From positions 82,334,441 to 82,398,440 of the forward strand of contig NC_088914.1 of assembly GCF_963576675.1 (NCBI RefSeq): DNA of 64,000 nucleotides. The letters are read 5' to 3'. Under the pieces are notes generated by a model. It saw only the letters and a program-made list of their open reading frames with translations, made no database searches and was not told the DNA's origin. This document shows positions 20,342-32,633 of this stretch, one piece after another. This DNA comes from Euphorbia lathyris (taxonomy: Eukaryota; Streptophyta; Magnoliopsida; Malpighiales; Euphorbiaceae). Both the position numbers and the translations under genes were made by a program. Every line of letters starts with the position of its first letter. Position 1 is the stretch's first letter.

Positions 20342-21595
20342 GTCATAGTATTAACGGATAGTACTCTATGAGTATTCTCATCCTCATCATATAGTAGTCA
20401 CATATATCTCTTTTTTTAAATCTCATTCTCATTTCAAATCTTTTTATACAAGGTTCGGATAGTCCTGTCATGATCGAATAGTATTTGTTACCCGTGAAAT
20501 CCGCACATGTTGCCATCCCTAGGTATAAATTTAGCCTTATGTTATTAGAGTGGTCTCTACGTGCAAAACAATATCATTTTAAGTACAATGTTTAATGTAT
20601 GGTGCAATTTCAAGACCCATTAAAAAAAGTCAAATTTTTTTCATTAACAAAACACACACGTGGTAATATTAGGTGGTCAGAATAGTTGAGGTTGGATGAG
20701 GTCAAAATATGAAAAAGAAAACTAATCTTTCGTGAATGGGCATTGAAATTGCACAACTTGGTAAATATTAGATTTAAGATTGGTTTTGTACGTGGTAGAC
20801 TAAATCTGCTCTTCTACAATAACCATATGCTAAATTTATACTTTAGGTTTTGGGGTTTTATTTCGGCTTTTAGCCGGGAGATAAACACATTATTTGTTTT
20901 GTTTTATTGCTCTACTATGGCAGATTTAAAGTTTCTTCTTTATTTGTAATTTTTTGTTATTTCTGCCTTTATGGATGGTTGTAGTATATTTCCCTATATG
21001 TGTGGTATCGTAATTCCTTTATGGAAAGACAAAATAATTTTATCTATCATCACATAGATTTTGCTTATTGAAAAATCATAAAGTCATTCCTGGAGGAAAA
21101 AGACTATAAAGTCGACTCTGGGTGGAGTGTGCTTCTCGCTGTTGTACCAAAAAGAGTTTCAAGTACAGTCTAATATTGCTAAATCACGATTTATGATATT
21201 GAAGATTCAGATTCAAGTTTTTCTGATGTACTTCTGGATTGTATTTTTTTAATTACTTATGTCGAGATGTACTTTTTTTTTTTTTTAAGGAAGCTATTAT
21301 ATTTCTTCTAAAAATATGTTATTTAAGATTGAAGATGTATATGCTTAGCGTGAGTTAATTTTTCATAGTAATGTTCAGAGAGAAAGCTAACATTTAGAAA
21401 TAGGAAACTCCTGATTTTAAAAAATAAAAAATGTGGTTTCACAATAAATATGATATTAAACAACTTTAATTCTTGAAAATTTTCTTTTTGAGTTCGTTAT
21501 AGGCCAAATTTAGAAAAATGAAAATTTTGCCAATTTAGATGGACCTGCTAATATATATAAATTTACGGACTGATAAATTATTTACATTACCAATT
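20342..21595. other. Intergenic DNA, no gene seen
   Basis: AT-rich sequence with short spurious ORFs only. No repeat boundary could be defined. Confidence 0.5.
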
Positions 21596-21660
21596 AAGGT
21601 TGATTTGAGTGGTTAACAACATCAAATCGCTTAAACTAAAAACCGTGAATTCAAAATCTA
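21596..21660 (+). mobile_element. tRNA-like SINE head, decayed (candidate)
   Basis: TGATTTGAGTGGTTAAC resembles the A box of a tRNA-derived SINE. GTGAATTCAAAATCT, 45 bp on, resembles a worn B box. No tail or target duplication was identified. Confidence 0.3.
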
Positions 21661-21703
21661 ATATAGCAACAATTTTTAATTGGAAGAAGATCTGTTTAAA
21701 GAG

Positions 21704-21845
21704 GAGAAATTTTACAGTACTCCATCAGTAATACTCCCGACTATTAAAATCATTTTAAATACCACTGTAAAAAGAAAAAATATAAATAAATGTGTCCTGA
21801 ATATATTGGTCATGAGTATTATTCCGGGAGTATCTAAAATTTTCC
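21704..21845. mobile_element. 142-bp Mutator-type MITE
   Basis: Flanked by the exact 10-bp direct repeat GTTTAAAGAG (21694-21703 and 21846-21855). Terminal repeats: GAGAAATTTTACAGTACTCC on the left and, on the minus strand, GGAAAATTTTAGATACTCCC on the right. The 10-bp duplication points to Mutator-type transposition. Confidence 0.75.
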
Positions 21846-22121
21846 GTTTAAAGAGTAGCTGACAAAATTTTGAATTAATTATAAAAATAAATTATTTACA
21901 TTAATTATAAAAACATTTTTGGTCCCCAATTTAAGGAAAAGGAATGAGTGTTGCAAATTTGGTCCGAAATATAAATATATGTAATAAATATGGCCACAAA
22001 TTTTCTTTGTAGCTCTCGTCTGTTGGACTTCATCAAGGGCCACCTATCCCTCCTCTTCTATCAATTTTTGGCTAAGGTCCGGGGAATATACTCGTGTACT
22101 TAATTTAAGGTACGTTTGATA

Positions 22122-22271
22122 CAGTAATTTTCACCTGGTCAGTAGTGAATTTGGTCAATTACCATTAGATTTAAGTTTATTAAAATCATGTGGTGGAGAT
22201 TAAAATCATCATAAGGTTTGGATTCGCTCATCCTAAATCTAATGGTGACTAACCAGGTGAAAACCACCAAT
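22122..22271. mobile_element. 150-bp foldback MITE
   Basis: Inverted blocks TTTTCACCTGGT and CCATTAGATTTA on the left are mirrored by TAAATCTAATGG and ACCAGGTGAAAA on the right. The 8-bp direct repeat GTTTGATA flanks it, compatible with hAT-type insertion. Confidence 0.6.
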
Positions 22272-22644
22272 GTTTGATAATGTTTTGTTTTCTTTTTTTT
22301 TTTTTTGTGAAGAAGAAGAAGTTTGATAATGTTATTAAGGTTTGAATTTTTTTATTAATTCGAGCTTAAAAATTTATAAATATGAATTTATAGTTTGTGC
22401 AGTTTGTAAATTTAAATATCGAAGGATTTGAAGTAATTAAAAATATTGAATTTATAAATTATCTCATGTACAAAATGTAAATTAATAAAAATATAAATAT
22501 TATTTGATCAAAATATTGATTCACATATCTTTTAATAACAAACCACGAACCATTGTTCGTAAGTTTTTAAACCATGAGACTGTGTTTTAAAATTAGGCAA
22601 ACCACATTTGTTTTTTGTTATTTTATCCTAAAAGGATTAGTATA

Positions 22645-23140
22645 GGGATAAAGTCTAAATTTGCCCTTATCGTTTTCTAGAAAGAACAAATTTACTCCTA
22701 ATATACAAACTGATACAAAATTTAGCCATGATATTTCCAAGCAAGATCAATTTTACTCCTACGTAATGAAATATTTGAACGGGCTTGTTTGAGCATTATT
22801 TAGTTGTACATTAGACCTTCCAAAAATTAATTATGACTAAAATATTTATTATATTATTAATACAGTTATAAAAAAGTCATACCAAAATATCAACTACTAA
22901 ATCTACCACATATAAGTTAATCGCAAAAAGAACTGTGAAAATGGTCTAAAATATTTACTGTGTTACTAGTATAGTTACAACCAACATGTTAAAATACACG
23001 AAATGATTAATTTATTTGGAATGTCTGATATGACAGTTAAATAACTGATAAACTAATTTATTAGAATTTTTTATTAAATAAAGGTAAATTTGATAGAGAT
23101 AAAGTTATACCATTTCGTAAATTAGTTTGGACCTTATCTC
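22645..23140. mobile_element. MITE family A, copy 2
   Basis: 496 bp with ends GGGATAAAGTCTAAATTTGC and, inverted, GAGATAAGGTCCAAACT. The interior is collinear with 18165-18636. Confidence 0.7.
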
Positions 23141-23490
23141 ATTAATCTATCTAGTAAGGATGAAGAAAAGAAACATTTGGTCCATGAGTGATTTGGCTGC
23201 AGGGTCAAAATTATAGAGAAAATTGTAGAGAATTGGCTGAGGTATCAATTCAATAGAATTTTGGAATATCGCAAATAAATTAAAAAATTATAGAAAATAA
23301 ATTCATATAGGAAAACCTGAGTATAATTTTGTTTTCACCCTATTTCTATTTTCATTTATCAAAAAGTTAATAGTATTATTTTTGTCCGGTTCTAATTCTA
23401 TTTTCACATACAATAAAACCTTTATTTTTTTGAATGAAAAAATATCAATTAATCAATGAATGAATTGTCTTTACAAACAGCACTCTTTAA

Positions 23491-24174
23491 CTAACTAGGC
23501 ACTTGAAAACTAACAAACTCAGAAGCATTGGAAATAGATTGCCTTGCAATTACATGGGCAACCACATTCGCATTCCGAGAAATAAACGACACTCTAATAT
23601 CCTGTCTAACTCTCAACCTCTCTTTACATTCATTAATAATCATCCCAAGCTCAGAATAATCCACAAGAGAAGAGTTAAAACCATCCGCAACTAGCTTGGC
23701 GTCAGTTTCAATCTGAACATCCACCAGCCCACGCGAAAAAATCCAATCAATAGCCCGTCTAAGCGCTAACGCCTCGACCACAGCAGCAGAAAAAACTCCT
23801 TCCCTGCAAGAACTGATACAACCGAGAAAATCTCTCGTATAACTTCGCAACACAGCCCCAATCCCGTGACAGCCTTGATCCTGAAAAATAGCACCATCTA
23901 TATTGCATTTAGTAAGCCCAGCTAAAGGCTTTTGCCATTTTACCTGATGTCGAACCCGCCCTCTCTTCACATCAAAAAATCTAATCTGGTTCCGCCTCCA
24001 TTCATCAATCCATCTTCTTGATTGTTCCACCGCAAAGGACGCCTCCATAAGACACGAATTCCATAGCATATTATTCCTTTGTTGCCAAATAGTCCAAAGA
24101 ACAGTAGCCACACAACATGTAATCGGAATCCTAATTCTTCTACCACTCAACCTCATACGAGTTGGAATACACAA
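23491..24174 (-). pseudogene. LINE RNase H domain
   Basis: About 227 codons. The domain begins KCNIDGAIF and has VVEALALRRAIDWIF and VDVQIETDAKLVADGF, the pattern of the RNase H-like domain (RVT_3) at the end of plant LINEs. It follows a zf-RVT remnant (PPKVKSFLWRL) just upstream, in the same frame but beyond a stop. Confidence 0.85.
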
Positions 24175-24275
24175 TGAGCAAAGACGCCATAAAAAAGATT
24201 TTACCTTTGGAGGGAGAGAGAGAGCCCATAACTATTTCCACCCTTGAATAGGAACAGAAGAAAAATGATTACTTT

Positions 24276-25643
24276 CTAACAATCTATATCCGGATTTAGA
24301 TGAATAAACTGCATTCCTTGTATAATGCAAATAATTTTGTCAGCTAAAGGTTGAAAAGGAAGAACCATATTTACCACATCATTAACATCTTGCCCATTTA
24401 ACAACAAATTTAATTTTCCTCTATCCCAAATCCTAGACTCCTCCACAATCAGATCAGCCACCTTAAAATTTTCTGTACCTGCCAAAACAGTAGACGTCAC
24501 CTGTAAAGGAGCCTCACGATTAATCCAGGGATCCTGCCACATCAAAATACTTTTACCATCACTCACTCTCCACCTAATACCCTTTGCCAAACCATCAATA
24601 TACGCCCACATACTCCGCCAAACATAACTAGGATTATTTCCAAGTTTGGCGGAAAGGAAAGCAACATGAGGAAAATACTTCGCTTTAAAAATCCTGCTAA
24701 CCAATAAATCTGGATTGTCTATAAATTTCCATCCTTGCTTACCTAAAAGTGCCAAAATAAACTCTCGTAACTCCCTAAAACCAAGACCCCCTTCCGCCTT
24801 AATCCTACACATATAGGACCAATTAAACCAATGAATCCTCTTTTGCCCATCACTCTTCGAACCCCACCAATAAGAGTTCATCATTTTTTGAAGATCATCA
24901 CATAAAGATTTAGGGAGAAGAAACGTACTCATACAGAAAGTGGGAAGGGCCTGTGCAACTGACTTGAGCAAAACTTCTTTCCCAGCAGTTGACAAGAATT
25001 TCGCACTCCAACTGTTAACCCGTTTTCTTAAGCGATCTTTAAGAAAGCCAAATACTGCTTTTTTAGACCTCCCAATCATTGAAGGAAGTCCCAAATATCT
25101 ACCAGAATCAAGAGGATTATGAACATTTAAAATTGAACAGATATTAAACTTGAGATCAGCCCTAGTATTAGGACTAAAGAAAATACCCGATTTTTGGAAA
25201 TTAATAGCTTGCCCAGAAACCATCTCATACTGGTGAAGAACATCAGCAACCGTCTGACTATCCTCCAATGTCGCCCTAAAGAAAAGGAAAGAATCATCTG
25301 CAAAAAACAAATGAGAAACTCGTGGAGCCCTCGGACACACAGCACATCCTTGTAATCTGCCATTCTCTTCAGCCAACTTAATCAGCTTTGATAACACCTC
25401 AGCACACAATATAAACAAATAAGGTGATAAAGGATCACCTTGTCTCAACCCTCTGCTCGGAGTCACATTTCCAACAAGATTCCCATTCACAGCCACAGAA
25501 TATGAAACAGTAGTAACACATAATCTCATCCACCTAACCCACACATCATGGAATCCCAACCTCACCAAAACAGCCTCCAAAAAGCCCCAATCAACTCTAT
25601 CGTATGCTTTACTAATGTCAATTTTAAGAGCAACATGACCCAT
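24276..25643 (-). pseudogene. LINE reverse transcriptase, C-terminal part, and zf-RVT
   Basis: 455 codons. Includes LKIDISKAYDRVDWGFLEAV, RGLRQGDPLSPYLFILCAE, the catalytic FADDSFLF, then KSGIFFSPNT, GRYLGLPSMIGRSKK and LKSVAQALPTFCMSTFLLP, typical of plant non-LTR elements. It is in frame with 25656-26156 across one TAG. Confidence 0.92.
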
Positions 25644-25655
25644 CTTTCCTCTATT

Positions 25656-26156
25656 CTACCTTTGCATAAAATGTAAGGACTCAAATGCAATTTGTATATT
25701 ATCCACAATGGACCTACTTGGCACAAAAGCCGATTGATTCTCTGAAACAAGTTCCGGAAGAATAATTTTCAACCTATTTGCAAGAACTTTAGCAACAATT
25801 TTATACAAGACATTACAAAGTGAGATAGGACGATAATTCTTAATAGAGTCCGGGTTGTCAAATTTGGGGATTAAAACTATAATGGTGTCATTCAGATTTG
25901 CAGGAAACTCATTTCTGCACAACCACCCAGTACAAGCAGAAAAAACATCAGTACCAATTGAATCCCAAAAATGCTGGAAAAACCCCGGGCTCAAACCATC
26001 CGGGCCCGGAGACTTATCAGGATTCATCTGAAAAACAACAGACTTAAATTCCTCAATTGAAAAAGGGGAGATAAGAAGAGAATTCATTTCCTCAGAGACC
26101 AAATGACTCAAAACATCAACAGTATCAAAATTAGAAACAGTAGAAGGAGCAAACAA
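25656..26156 (-). pseudogene. LINE reverse transcriptase, N-terminal part
   Basis: Contains FQMNPDKSPGPDGLSPGFFQ, IVLIPKFDNPDSIKNYRPIS and SAFVPSRSIVDNI, the first motifs of the L1-type polymerase. Codons continue upstream to about 26189, then homology ends. Confidence 0.92.
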
Positions 26157-26387
26157 ACCAATGAAGTAAGAAATAATATGGTCCTGAATTAAAAAAAGTA
26201 TGTTTTATTAGATTATTATAATTTATTGTTTACTATTATTATTTGTCACTAATTAATGTTAGCATATGAAAGATGTTATTATAAATAAAATAAAAGGGTG
26301 GTGACCAAATCAAAAGAAAAAAATAAAAAAATAAAAAATAAAAGAATGGAAGCATGGATATTTGGATGGCAAGAGTAAAAGAATAAG

Positions 26388-26880
26388 TATATTGACTTAA
26401 ATGGTTCTGAACTTGTGCAAACAAAAAAAATTGATTCGCCCTGAACTTTCAAACTCCATCAATTTATATAAAATATTCAATTCGTTTCATAAACTTACGT
26501 AAAATGTAATTAATTAATCATTTGATTGCAAAAAAAGTAAATTGCATATGAAAGATTTATTGTGCACGCCTTAAAATATTATACATGATTCACAAAATAG
26601 ATTAAAAATGAAGTTCTTACTTGCTCAACTGTAAAACTTATTTTTCTAATGTTAGAACCGCAGTACACTGACATTGATCGTTCTACTTTTTTAAGATATA
26701 TGTAATACATTTTCTATATTTAACTTACTTTTTTTTTTACAAATGAGTGATAATATGATTACATTTTCCACAAATTTAAAGGCTAACTAGATATTTTATA
26801 TAATTTAAAGGGACTATCGAAGTACTTTAAAAATTTAGACAAGAATATTTTATATAATCAGAAAGCAAATAATATATTAA
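26388..26880. mobile_element. MITE family B, copy 1
   Basis: About 490 bp collinear with 35107-35556: both share TTGATT..CCTGAACTTT, AAAATGAAGTT, TTAGAACCGCA and CTTACTTTTTT in the same order. The ends are worn. Confidence 0.6.
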
Positions 26881-27193
26881 GCCGATAATATTTTTTAGGC
26901 AAATTTTTTACTAAAAAAAAAAAGTGGCCGTGCAATGCATGAGATTAAAGCTAGTATATTAAAAAGTTTGGTATGCTTTATCTCATTAATATATTAAAAC
27001 GTTTGGTATGATGTGATTTTCTATATAAGGGTTAATTGCACTCATGATATATACTCCAAACATCGTAAATAAAAAATCAATACCATAAAACTTCATTCTC
27101 AACATTACACTCATTTATCTTTTGCATTTGATTTCTGGTATAGTTTTTTTAAACTGGATTTTCATAATAATAATAATCAATGGAAAGGACATG

Positions 27194-28634
27194 CAGGGCG
27201 TCTCCAGCATTTTAGAGGTCCTAGGCGTATTGTGCAAAAAAAATTCATATCTAAATCTAATACTATTTTAGAAATAATAAATATTAAACAGTAAAATCAA
27301 TAAATTATTAACTAAAATTCAAGTCATATAATAATAATATAAAGCTAAGAAATTATTATTCTTCTTGCTTTTGTACATGTAAAATCGAGTTTTCTTTTAT
27401 ATATTTAAAATCAAGTTTTTCTCACCAGTCATGCGAAAGCAAGCAGACGACAAAATATTAATTTCTGGAAATTAATCTTAGTTGAGAAGAATTTATCTTC
27501 AAGATTAAAAATTGGTTGAGTCGTGTATTTATTATGAATTACAGGCTTAAATTACTATTTGGACATCGATTGATTCAAGGAATCTTGTCGTTTGACGCTT
27601 GATCTATCCAAAATTTTATCATTTGTCCACTGAACTATCCCAATTGGTGAAATTTCAATCCAATTTGGATGGAAACTTAATAGAATTATTGACATATGAT
27701 GATATTTTGATAACTAGACTTGAGTTTAGATATTTGTTTTCTTGTTTTAATCTCATTAATTATTTGAGTAAAATCAACTTTAAAAACGTACGGCATGTCA
27801 AGTCCATATGTCAAAATATCACCACATATCATAATGAAACAAATTTATCAAGACTTCATCAAAATTAAGTAGAATTTCATCAATTTGAATAGTATATGGT
27901 CCTAATGTGACCAAATGATAAATTAGTGGCCAAATATTAAAATTTTAAATAAATCAGGGTCTAAATAACATTTTATACCAAATTACAAATTGTAATTTAT
28001 AAGTGCATTTCGTCTTGTAATTAAAAAAATAAAAAATTTAAAAATGACTACAATAACAAAATAATAGTTTATACATTGTTTCCAAATATGAAAAAAAGTT
28101 CAGAAAAAATCAGTACATGTGTTGTCAAAAGAAAGAAAAAAATAAGAGAAAAAATTAACCAATAAATGTTGATTCAAGAAATCATCCAAATTGAGTGAAA
28201 TTTCATCAATTTTAATAGTTTATGGTCTAAATGTGATCAAATAATAAATTAGTAGTCAAATACTAAAATTTTAAATAAATCAGAGTCTACATAACATTTT
28301 GCACCAAATTACAATTTATAAGTGAATTTCATCTTGTAATTTATTAAAAAATAAAAAACTTAAAAATAACTACAATAACAAAGTAATAATTTATACAATA
28401 ACATAAGAGAAAATGTGGAAAAAAAATGCTATTTCAGGGAATCAAACACTACCCCTTATAAACATCTCCACTATATCTTTACCATTCAGTCTAGCAGTAT
28501 CTTTTGTTATATATTTAAATTTATATACCTTTTAACCATATATGTTTTAATAATTATCAAATTTAAATAAAATTCAGATCGGAGGCCCCCGTAAGTCGGA
28601 GGCCCTAGGCGGCCTCCCCCTAGAGCCGGCCCTG
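27194..28634. mobile_element. Non-autonomous hAT element
   Basis: 1441 bp flanked by the exact 8-bp duplication AGGACATG (27186-27193 and 28635-28642). Ends: CAGGGCGTCTCC and, on the minus strand, CAGGGCCGGCTC, a common plant hAT terminus followed by AGGCC(C)-rich sequence. The interior is AT-rich with no transposase; the short ORF at 27599-27868 has no recognisable domain. Confidence 0.88.
27851..28402. repeat. Internal duplication in the hAT element
   Basis: A segment of about 230 bp at 27851-28080 recurs in direct orientation at 28181-28402. Shared blocks include AAATTTTAAATAAATCAG and AACATTTT..ACCAAATTAC. Confidence 0.8.
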
Positions 28635-29097
28635 AGGACATGTACACGACTCGTAGATAAATATTTCATGTGAATTTTTAAAAAAAAAAGACAATGTCAA
28701 TAAACTCAACCCGATTAAACCGATCCAGGTTAAACATGGAACAGATCTGAGACAATTTTTTTACATAAACATGTCGGGTTGGATTTGTTGACATGACATT
28801 TTATTTATTTATTTTATTCACATGATTTTTTTTCTGAGGTGTCGTTCACGTGTCCATTCCAGTGATTGTTATTATTGAAATCCAGTCGGATTGCATGATC
28901 AATAATGGATCCTTATTTTCCATCCTTGTGTCTAGAACCCACGTTCCTCGTAAATATCATGGTGTACATAATGTTGCTCCACCACTAAACCGACACTTCC
29001 TTTTCTAGCACATGGAAGTCCATGGATGCAATTAACTCGTTTTGTAATGGAATGTCTATTATATTAAAAGCTCGTCAAAATGTTTGGTTATTGTTTT

Positions 29098-30576
29098 TGT
29101 AAAAACAATAGAGAGACTGAAAAATGTTTTTATGTATATATTAGTGATTTGTTGTAGGCATTTATACAACAAGAGGAAAAAGCTAAATAAGAAAAGCTAA
29201 TAATTTTTCACTCATTGACTATAACTATTAATTATTTACATCTATTCACATTGTAACACTTCCCATCAAGTTGGAGCATATATATTTATCATGCCCAACT
29301 TGTTACAAATATAGTTTACCTAAACTCCATTTAAGGCTTTAGTGAAGATATCTCCAAGTTGACCATCAGCTCCAATATAAGTTACGTAAATGGTGTTCTT
29401 TTCTAGCTTCTAACAAATATATCATATCTTGGGAAACTCGGCCCAAAAAAAAAGAAAAAAACCAAACTACTCACAAAGCATATAATAAATCGTGGTGAAC
29501 TTGACCAGGAAACAAAAAAAACTACTTGCAAGGCAGATAATAAATCCTGGGAAACTCAACCTAGAAACCAAGATAGGAACCGAGTTGAGAGCTAAGTTTG
29601 AGCTGGAAAGGATTAGTAAATATGAAAAATTCAAGGCTGCAAATTTGTACTTGAAAGATCTTGATGAAACGATTAATGATGAAAAACCGAAAGAATTATT
29701 TTCTGAGTTTGGATCTGTAACATCATGCAAGGTAATGATTGACAATCAATGTCTAAGCAAAGGCTCTAGTTTTGTTGTCTTTAGTACACCTGAGGAAGCT
29801 TCAAAGGCTTCGAATGAAATGAATGTGAATGATATGAAGGAAATCTATTTATGTCGTTGTTTCCCAGCGCAAAGAAGAAAGGAAAGCTCGATTACAAGCA
29901 CAGTTTGCTCAAATTGGAGCCCCTAGCGCACTTTCACCTTTGCCTTCAGGAATTCCTGGATATCACGGGGAACCAAAGATTGCACCACATAAACTTTACT
30001 TTATTCAAAGGAATCCTCGTATGATGCCCCCTCAGCATGCTGATTATGGCTTCCAACAGCAGCTCAAACAATAAAATCTTATGTGGTTGCTCCATGTAAA
30101 CGTCTTCTTGAAGGTCCCAAGAAAACATTTTTTATATCTAGATGATGCAAGGACTAATTGGAACAAGCCGTCATTGCGAACCCGGAAGCAACACCATAAT
30201 AGTCTAGTATAAAATAGTACGCAAATCAACAAAATATAATGGAAAGAAATTCAACTTTCCATAAACCATAAAAAAAATGGAGAAATGGGTGAGATGGAAG
30301 AAATAACAGAGTAGAGAGAAATATTAATCGATAGAATATCCAATCAACGGAATACTATCATGATTCTGTCCAATATGCCAACAGATACCGAGAATTTAAC
30401 TATGCTCTAATAGCATATAAAGAACAATACAAAGCTTGGAAAATATTCTTCTGTATATTATTACTGATTAGCTATAAGTATTTATACATGATGTAAAAAG
30501 TTAAATAAAGAAAGCTAATAAATTCACACATATTGACTATTGACTATACAATTGACTACAAACATCTATTTAACAA
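29098..30576 (-). mobile_element. Short Copia derivative carrying a captured gene fragment (Copia-3)
   Basis: Two diverged direct repeats of about 160 bp (29098-29258 and 30416-30576) both contain GTATATATTA- and GCTAATAA..TTCACWCATTGACTAT-like sequence and end AACA; they look like worn LTRs. A degenerate Met-tRNA primer site (TGCTATTAGAGCATA on the minus strand, 30401-30415) and a GATGGGAAG purine tract beside the left repeat fit a minus-strand element. Internal Copia remnants are antisense pol-like sequence at 29260-29400 and an RT piece encoding LQEDVYMEQPHKI at about 30060-30125. Between them lies a PABP fragment. Confidence 0.6.
29564..30073 (+). pseudogene. Poly(A)-binding protein fragment (RRM4 and linker), retro-copied
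   Basis: Intronless sequence encoding ELRAKFELERISKYEKF, ANLYLKDLDETINDEK, KELFSEFGSVTSCKVM and FVVFSTPEEASKASNEMN, the fourth RRM of plant cytoplasmic poly(A)-binding proteins. After a frameshift near 29860 it continues with KARLQAQFAQIGAPSALSPL and SGIPGY to YGFQQQLK, the Pro/Gln-rich linker. N-terminal RRMs and the C-terminal PABC domain are absent. It lies antisense to the surrounding Copia remnants. Confidence 0.88.
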
Positions 30577-30928
30577 TTTTTAATTTTCTTATAACGGAAT
30601 CATCATCACTGCATTTTTGTTTTTGCATAAATTGATATAATTGTCTATTACATTTAAATTTTGATTTAATCCCAATTTTACCAAACTCTAATACAATCTC
30701 CAATACATCAATTTAAATAAGCTTTCTGCATTTTTATTTTTTCTGATTTTTTTCATTTTTTTAACTTTTTCTTTAAAAAAATTTCAATTTTATAATTTTT
30801 TTTATGTTTTTTCTCTCCATTTTTCTCTTTCTAATTTATTGTTTTTCTCATTTTCCTCATTTCTCTAATTTTTTTTTCTCGTTTGTCTTGTTTTTTTATG
30901 TCTTCCTCGTTGTTTCTTCAATTTTAGT

Positions 30929-31426
30929 TTGGTTCGGTTATTTTTACTATCTGTTTCGGTTCGGTTTTAATTCAGACGAAGTTTAGTAATTGGTTATCTG
31001 TTCGGTTATTCCATAAAAAAATATTGACTTAACCAAAACAAAACCGAAGTTTATATATAAATAAAATCATAATCTCATTTTATATTCCGTAAACCAAAGT
31101 GTATGTACATGTGTATTTAGTTTTGAATATGGCAAATCAATGTTAATTTCAATAAAATTCAAATTTATAAATAATTACAATGTCTTGGCATAAAGAAATA
31201 TATTTTCTTGTATAAAAATTTATAATTTTAAACATTTAAATTAGAAATTTATATATTTTGGCTATTCGATTAGTAACTAAACCGAGCCGAAATTTTTCGG
31301 TTAATTAATATTCAGTTACCAATTCTATTCGGGTTGGTTCAGTTTCTAAAATATAGGCTATTTCGGTTCAGTTAATCGACAGTTCAGTTCCGTTAGTAAT
31401 CGAACAGAACCGATGTTCACCCCTAG
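30929..31426. mobile_element. Fragment of a hAT-type CGGTT-rich element
   Basis: The right end GTTCACCCCTA matches the terminus of the hAT derivative at 10940-11738. Interior repeats TTCGGTTCGGTT and AACCGAAC recur in both orientations. The left terminus is missing. Confidence 0.5.
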
Positions 31427-31964
31427 ACATATCCATAATGGTTTTAACTTTCAATCCAACACGAAGTTAACAAGCGCCTTAGCTCAGGTGATGAGATGGA
31501 TTTTTTCAACATACTGAAGAGAAGTATTCTATTTTATCCTATGATGAGATCTCTGGCCAGGTGCACTCTTGCATCGGCTATTGCAGTTTATGTGAAACAT
31601 TATTACTTCAACACCATCCCATATGACATTCTGTTCCATTTTATAATTTTTAATTTCCTTTATCGAGTTTTACACTTTTGCTAACTTATTAGGAAATGAA
31701 GAAATACACGAAACTCGAATCATTTTTTATATCACCGTAACATATTACAAATATTAAACGCTTAATTTACATGTTTCATCAAAATTGCTTCAAAAATTCC
31801 TGAAATTTTATAAAAAAAAAATCATAATTTATGGGTAACTAAAAACATTTTCTGAAATTTGAAAATGATTATAAAATATTTAAAAAATAAATATTTGGTT
31901 CAATTAAAAATTAAATTTAAATTTCTATAAAATCGAAAAATCAAACAAAGAGGATGGAAATAAA
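31427..31964. other. Intergenic DNA, no gene seen
   Basis: AT-rich; one short ORF at 31496-31684 without a recognisable domain. Confidence 0.5.
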
Positions 31965-32633
31965 TGTTAACGACGACCTACAATAACGAGGAGAAAGGAG
32001 AGAGATGAATGAAACTCTTTACTATTTATCTTATATCTTGTGAGGAGTTAAAGTCACATGGTTATGCTATCTATTCATAGCTTGTAATTAACAAATCCTC
32101 ATTACTTACATGATCCAGCTTTATGTTACCGAGCCAGGTCTGAGCCAGGCCAAAACCTTGTGTGGCGCCTCGACTTTCTCCCAAGTCTCGGTCAGCCAAC
32201 TCCTACCGAAGAGTATATCCCCTTTAAGCGTCCTGTCAATGCATATATTGGTATTCCGTTCCGGAGGGTCTCCCTGTAATTAAACCTCGCCCTAGAATAG
32301 GCACGCACTATGGGCTCTCGTTGGCCCCGTAGTGTCCATAGAGTTCCCCTCTATGGAGACATCTGTCTCCCTTTACGAATGACGTATGTCCGATTCTCCT
32401 GTGTCCCTAGTGGACGGGGATGGATCGCTTAAATCAGTTTCGACTATTGACTCCGGGGGTAACAGAGATCCAACACCAGAGTAGTACATGTCCCCTATAG
32501 TGTTACTTATACCAACTCTGCATCTTCTACCAACGTACGTTAATATGTCCCTTTCGCCACTCCATATCAAAATCTTCTCGTAGCTTTTCAATGCTTAGAT
32601 TGAGTTTGAGTATGACCAAACGCACACGTTACA
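31965..32633 (-). mobile_element. Possible solo LTR remnant
   Basis: A block of higher GC in AT-rich surroundings. It starts TGTTAACG and ends CGTTACA, close to an LTR-type inverted terminus. I found no matching target duplication. Confidence 0.3.

Larger units (their letters stand above)
23430..26190 (-). mobile_element. LINE (L1-type), 5'-truncated and decayed
   Basis: On the minus strand this holds a plant L1-type reverse transcriptase, zf-RVT region and RNase H, ending in an A-rich tail (23430-23450). The endonuclease part is missing: homology begins near 26189, as in 5'-truncated LINEs. At least two nonsense codons (25656-25658 and in the linker near 24237) and one frame change near 24290 show it is dead. 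Confidence 0.9.

Noticed and set aside
31480..31560. Possible tRNA gene (CTTAGCTCAGGTGATGAG resembles an A box)
   Set aside because: No B box, acceptor stem or clover-leaf can be formed nearby.
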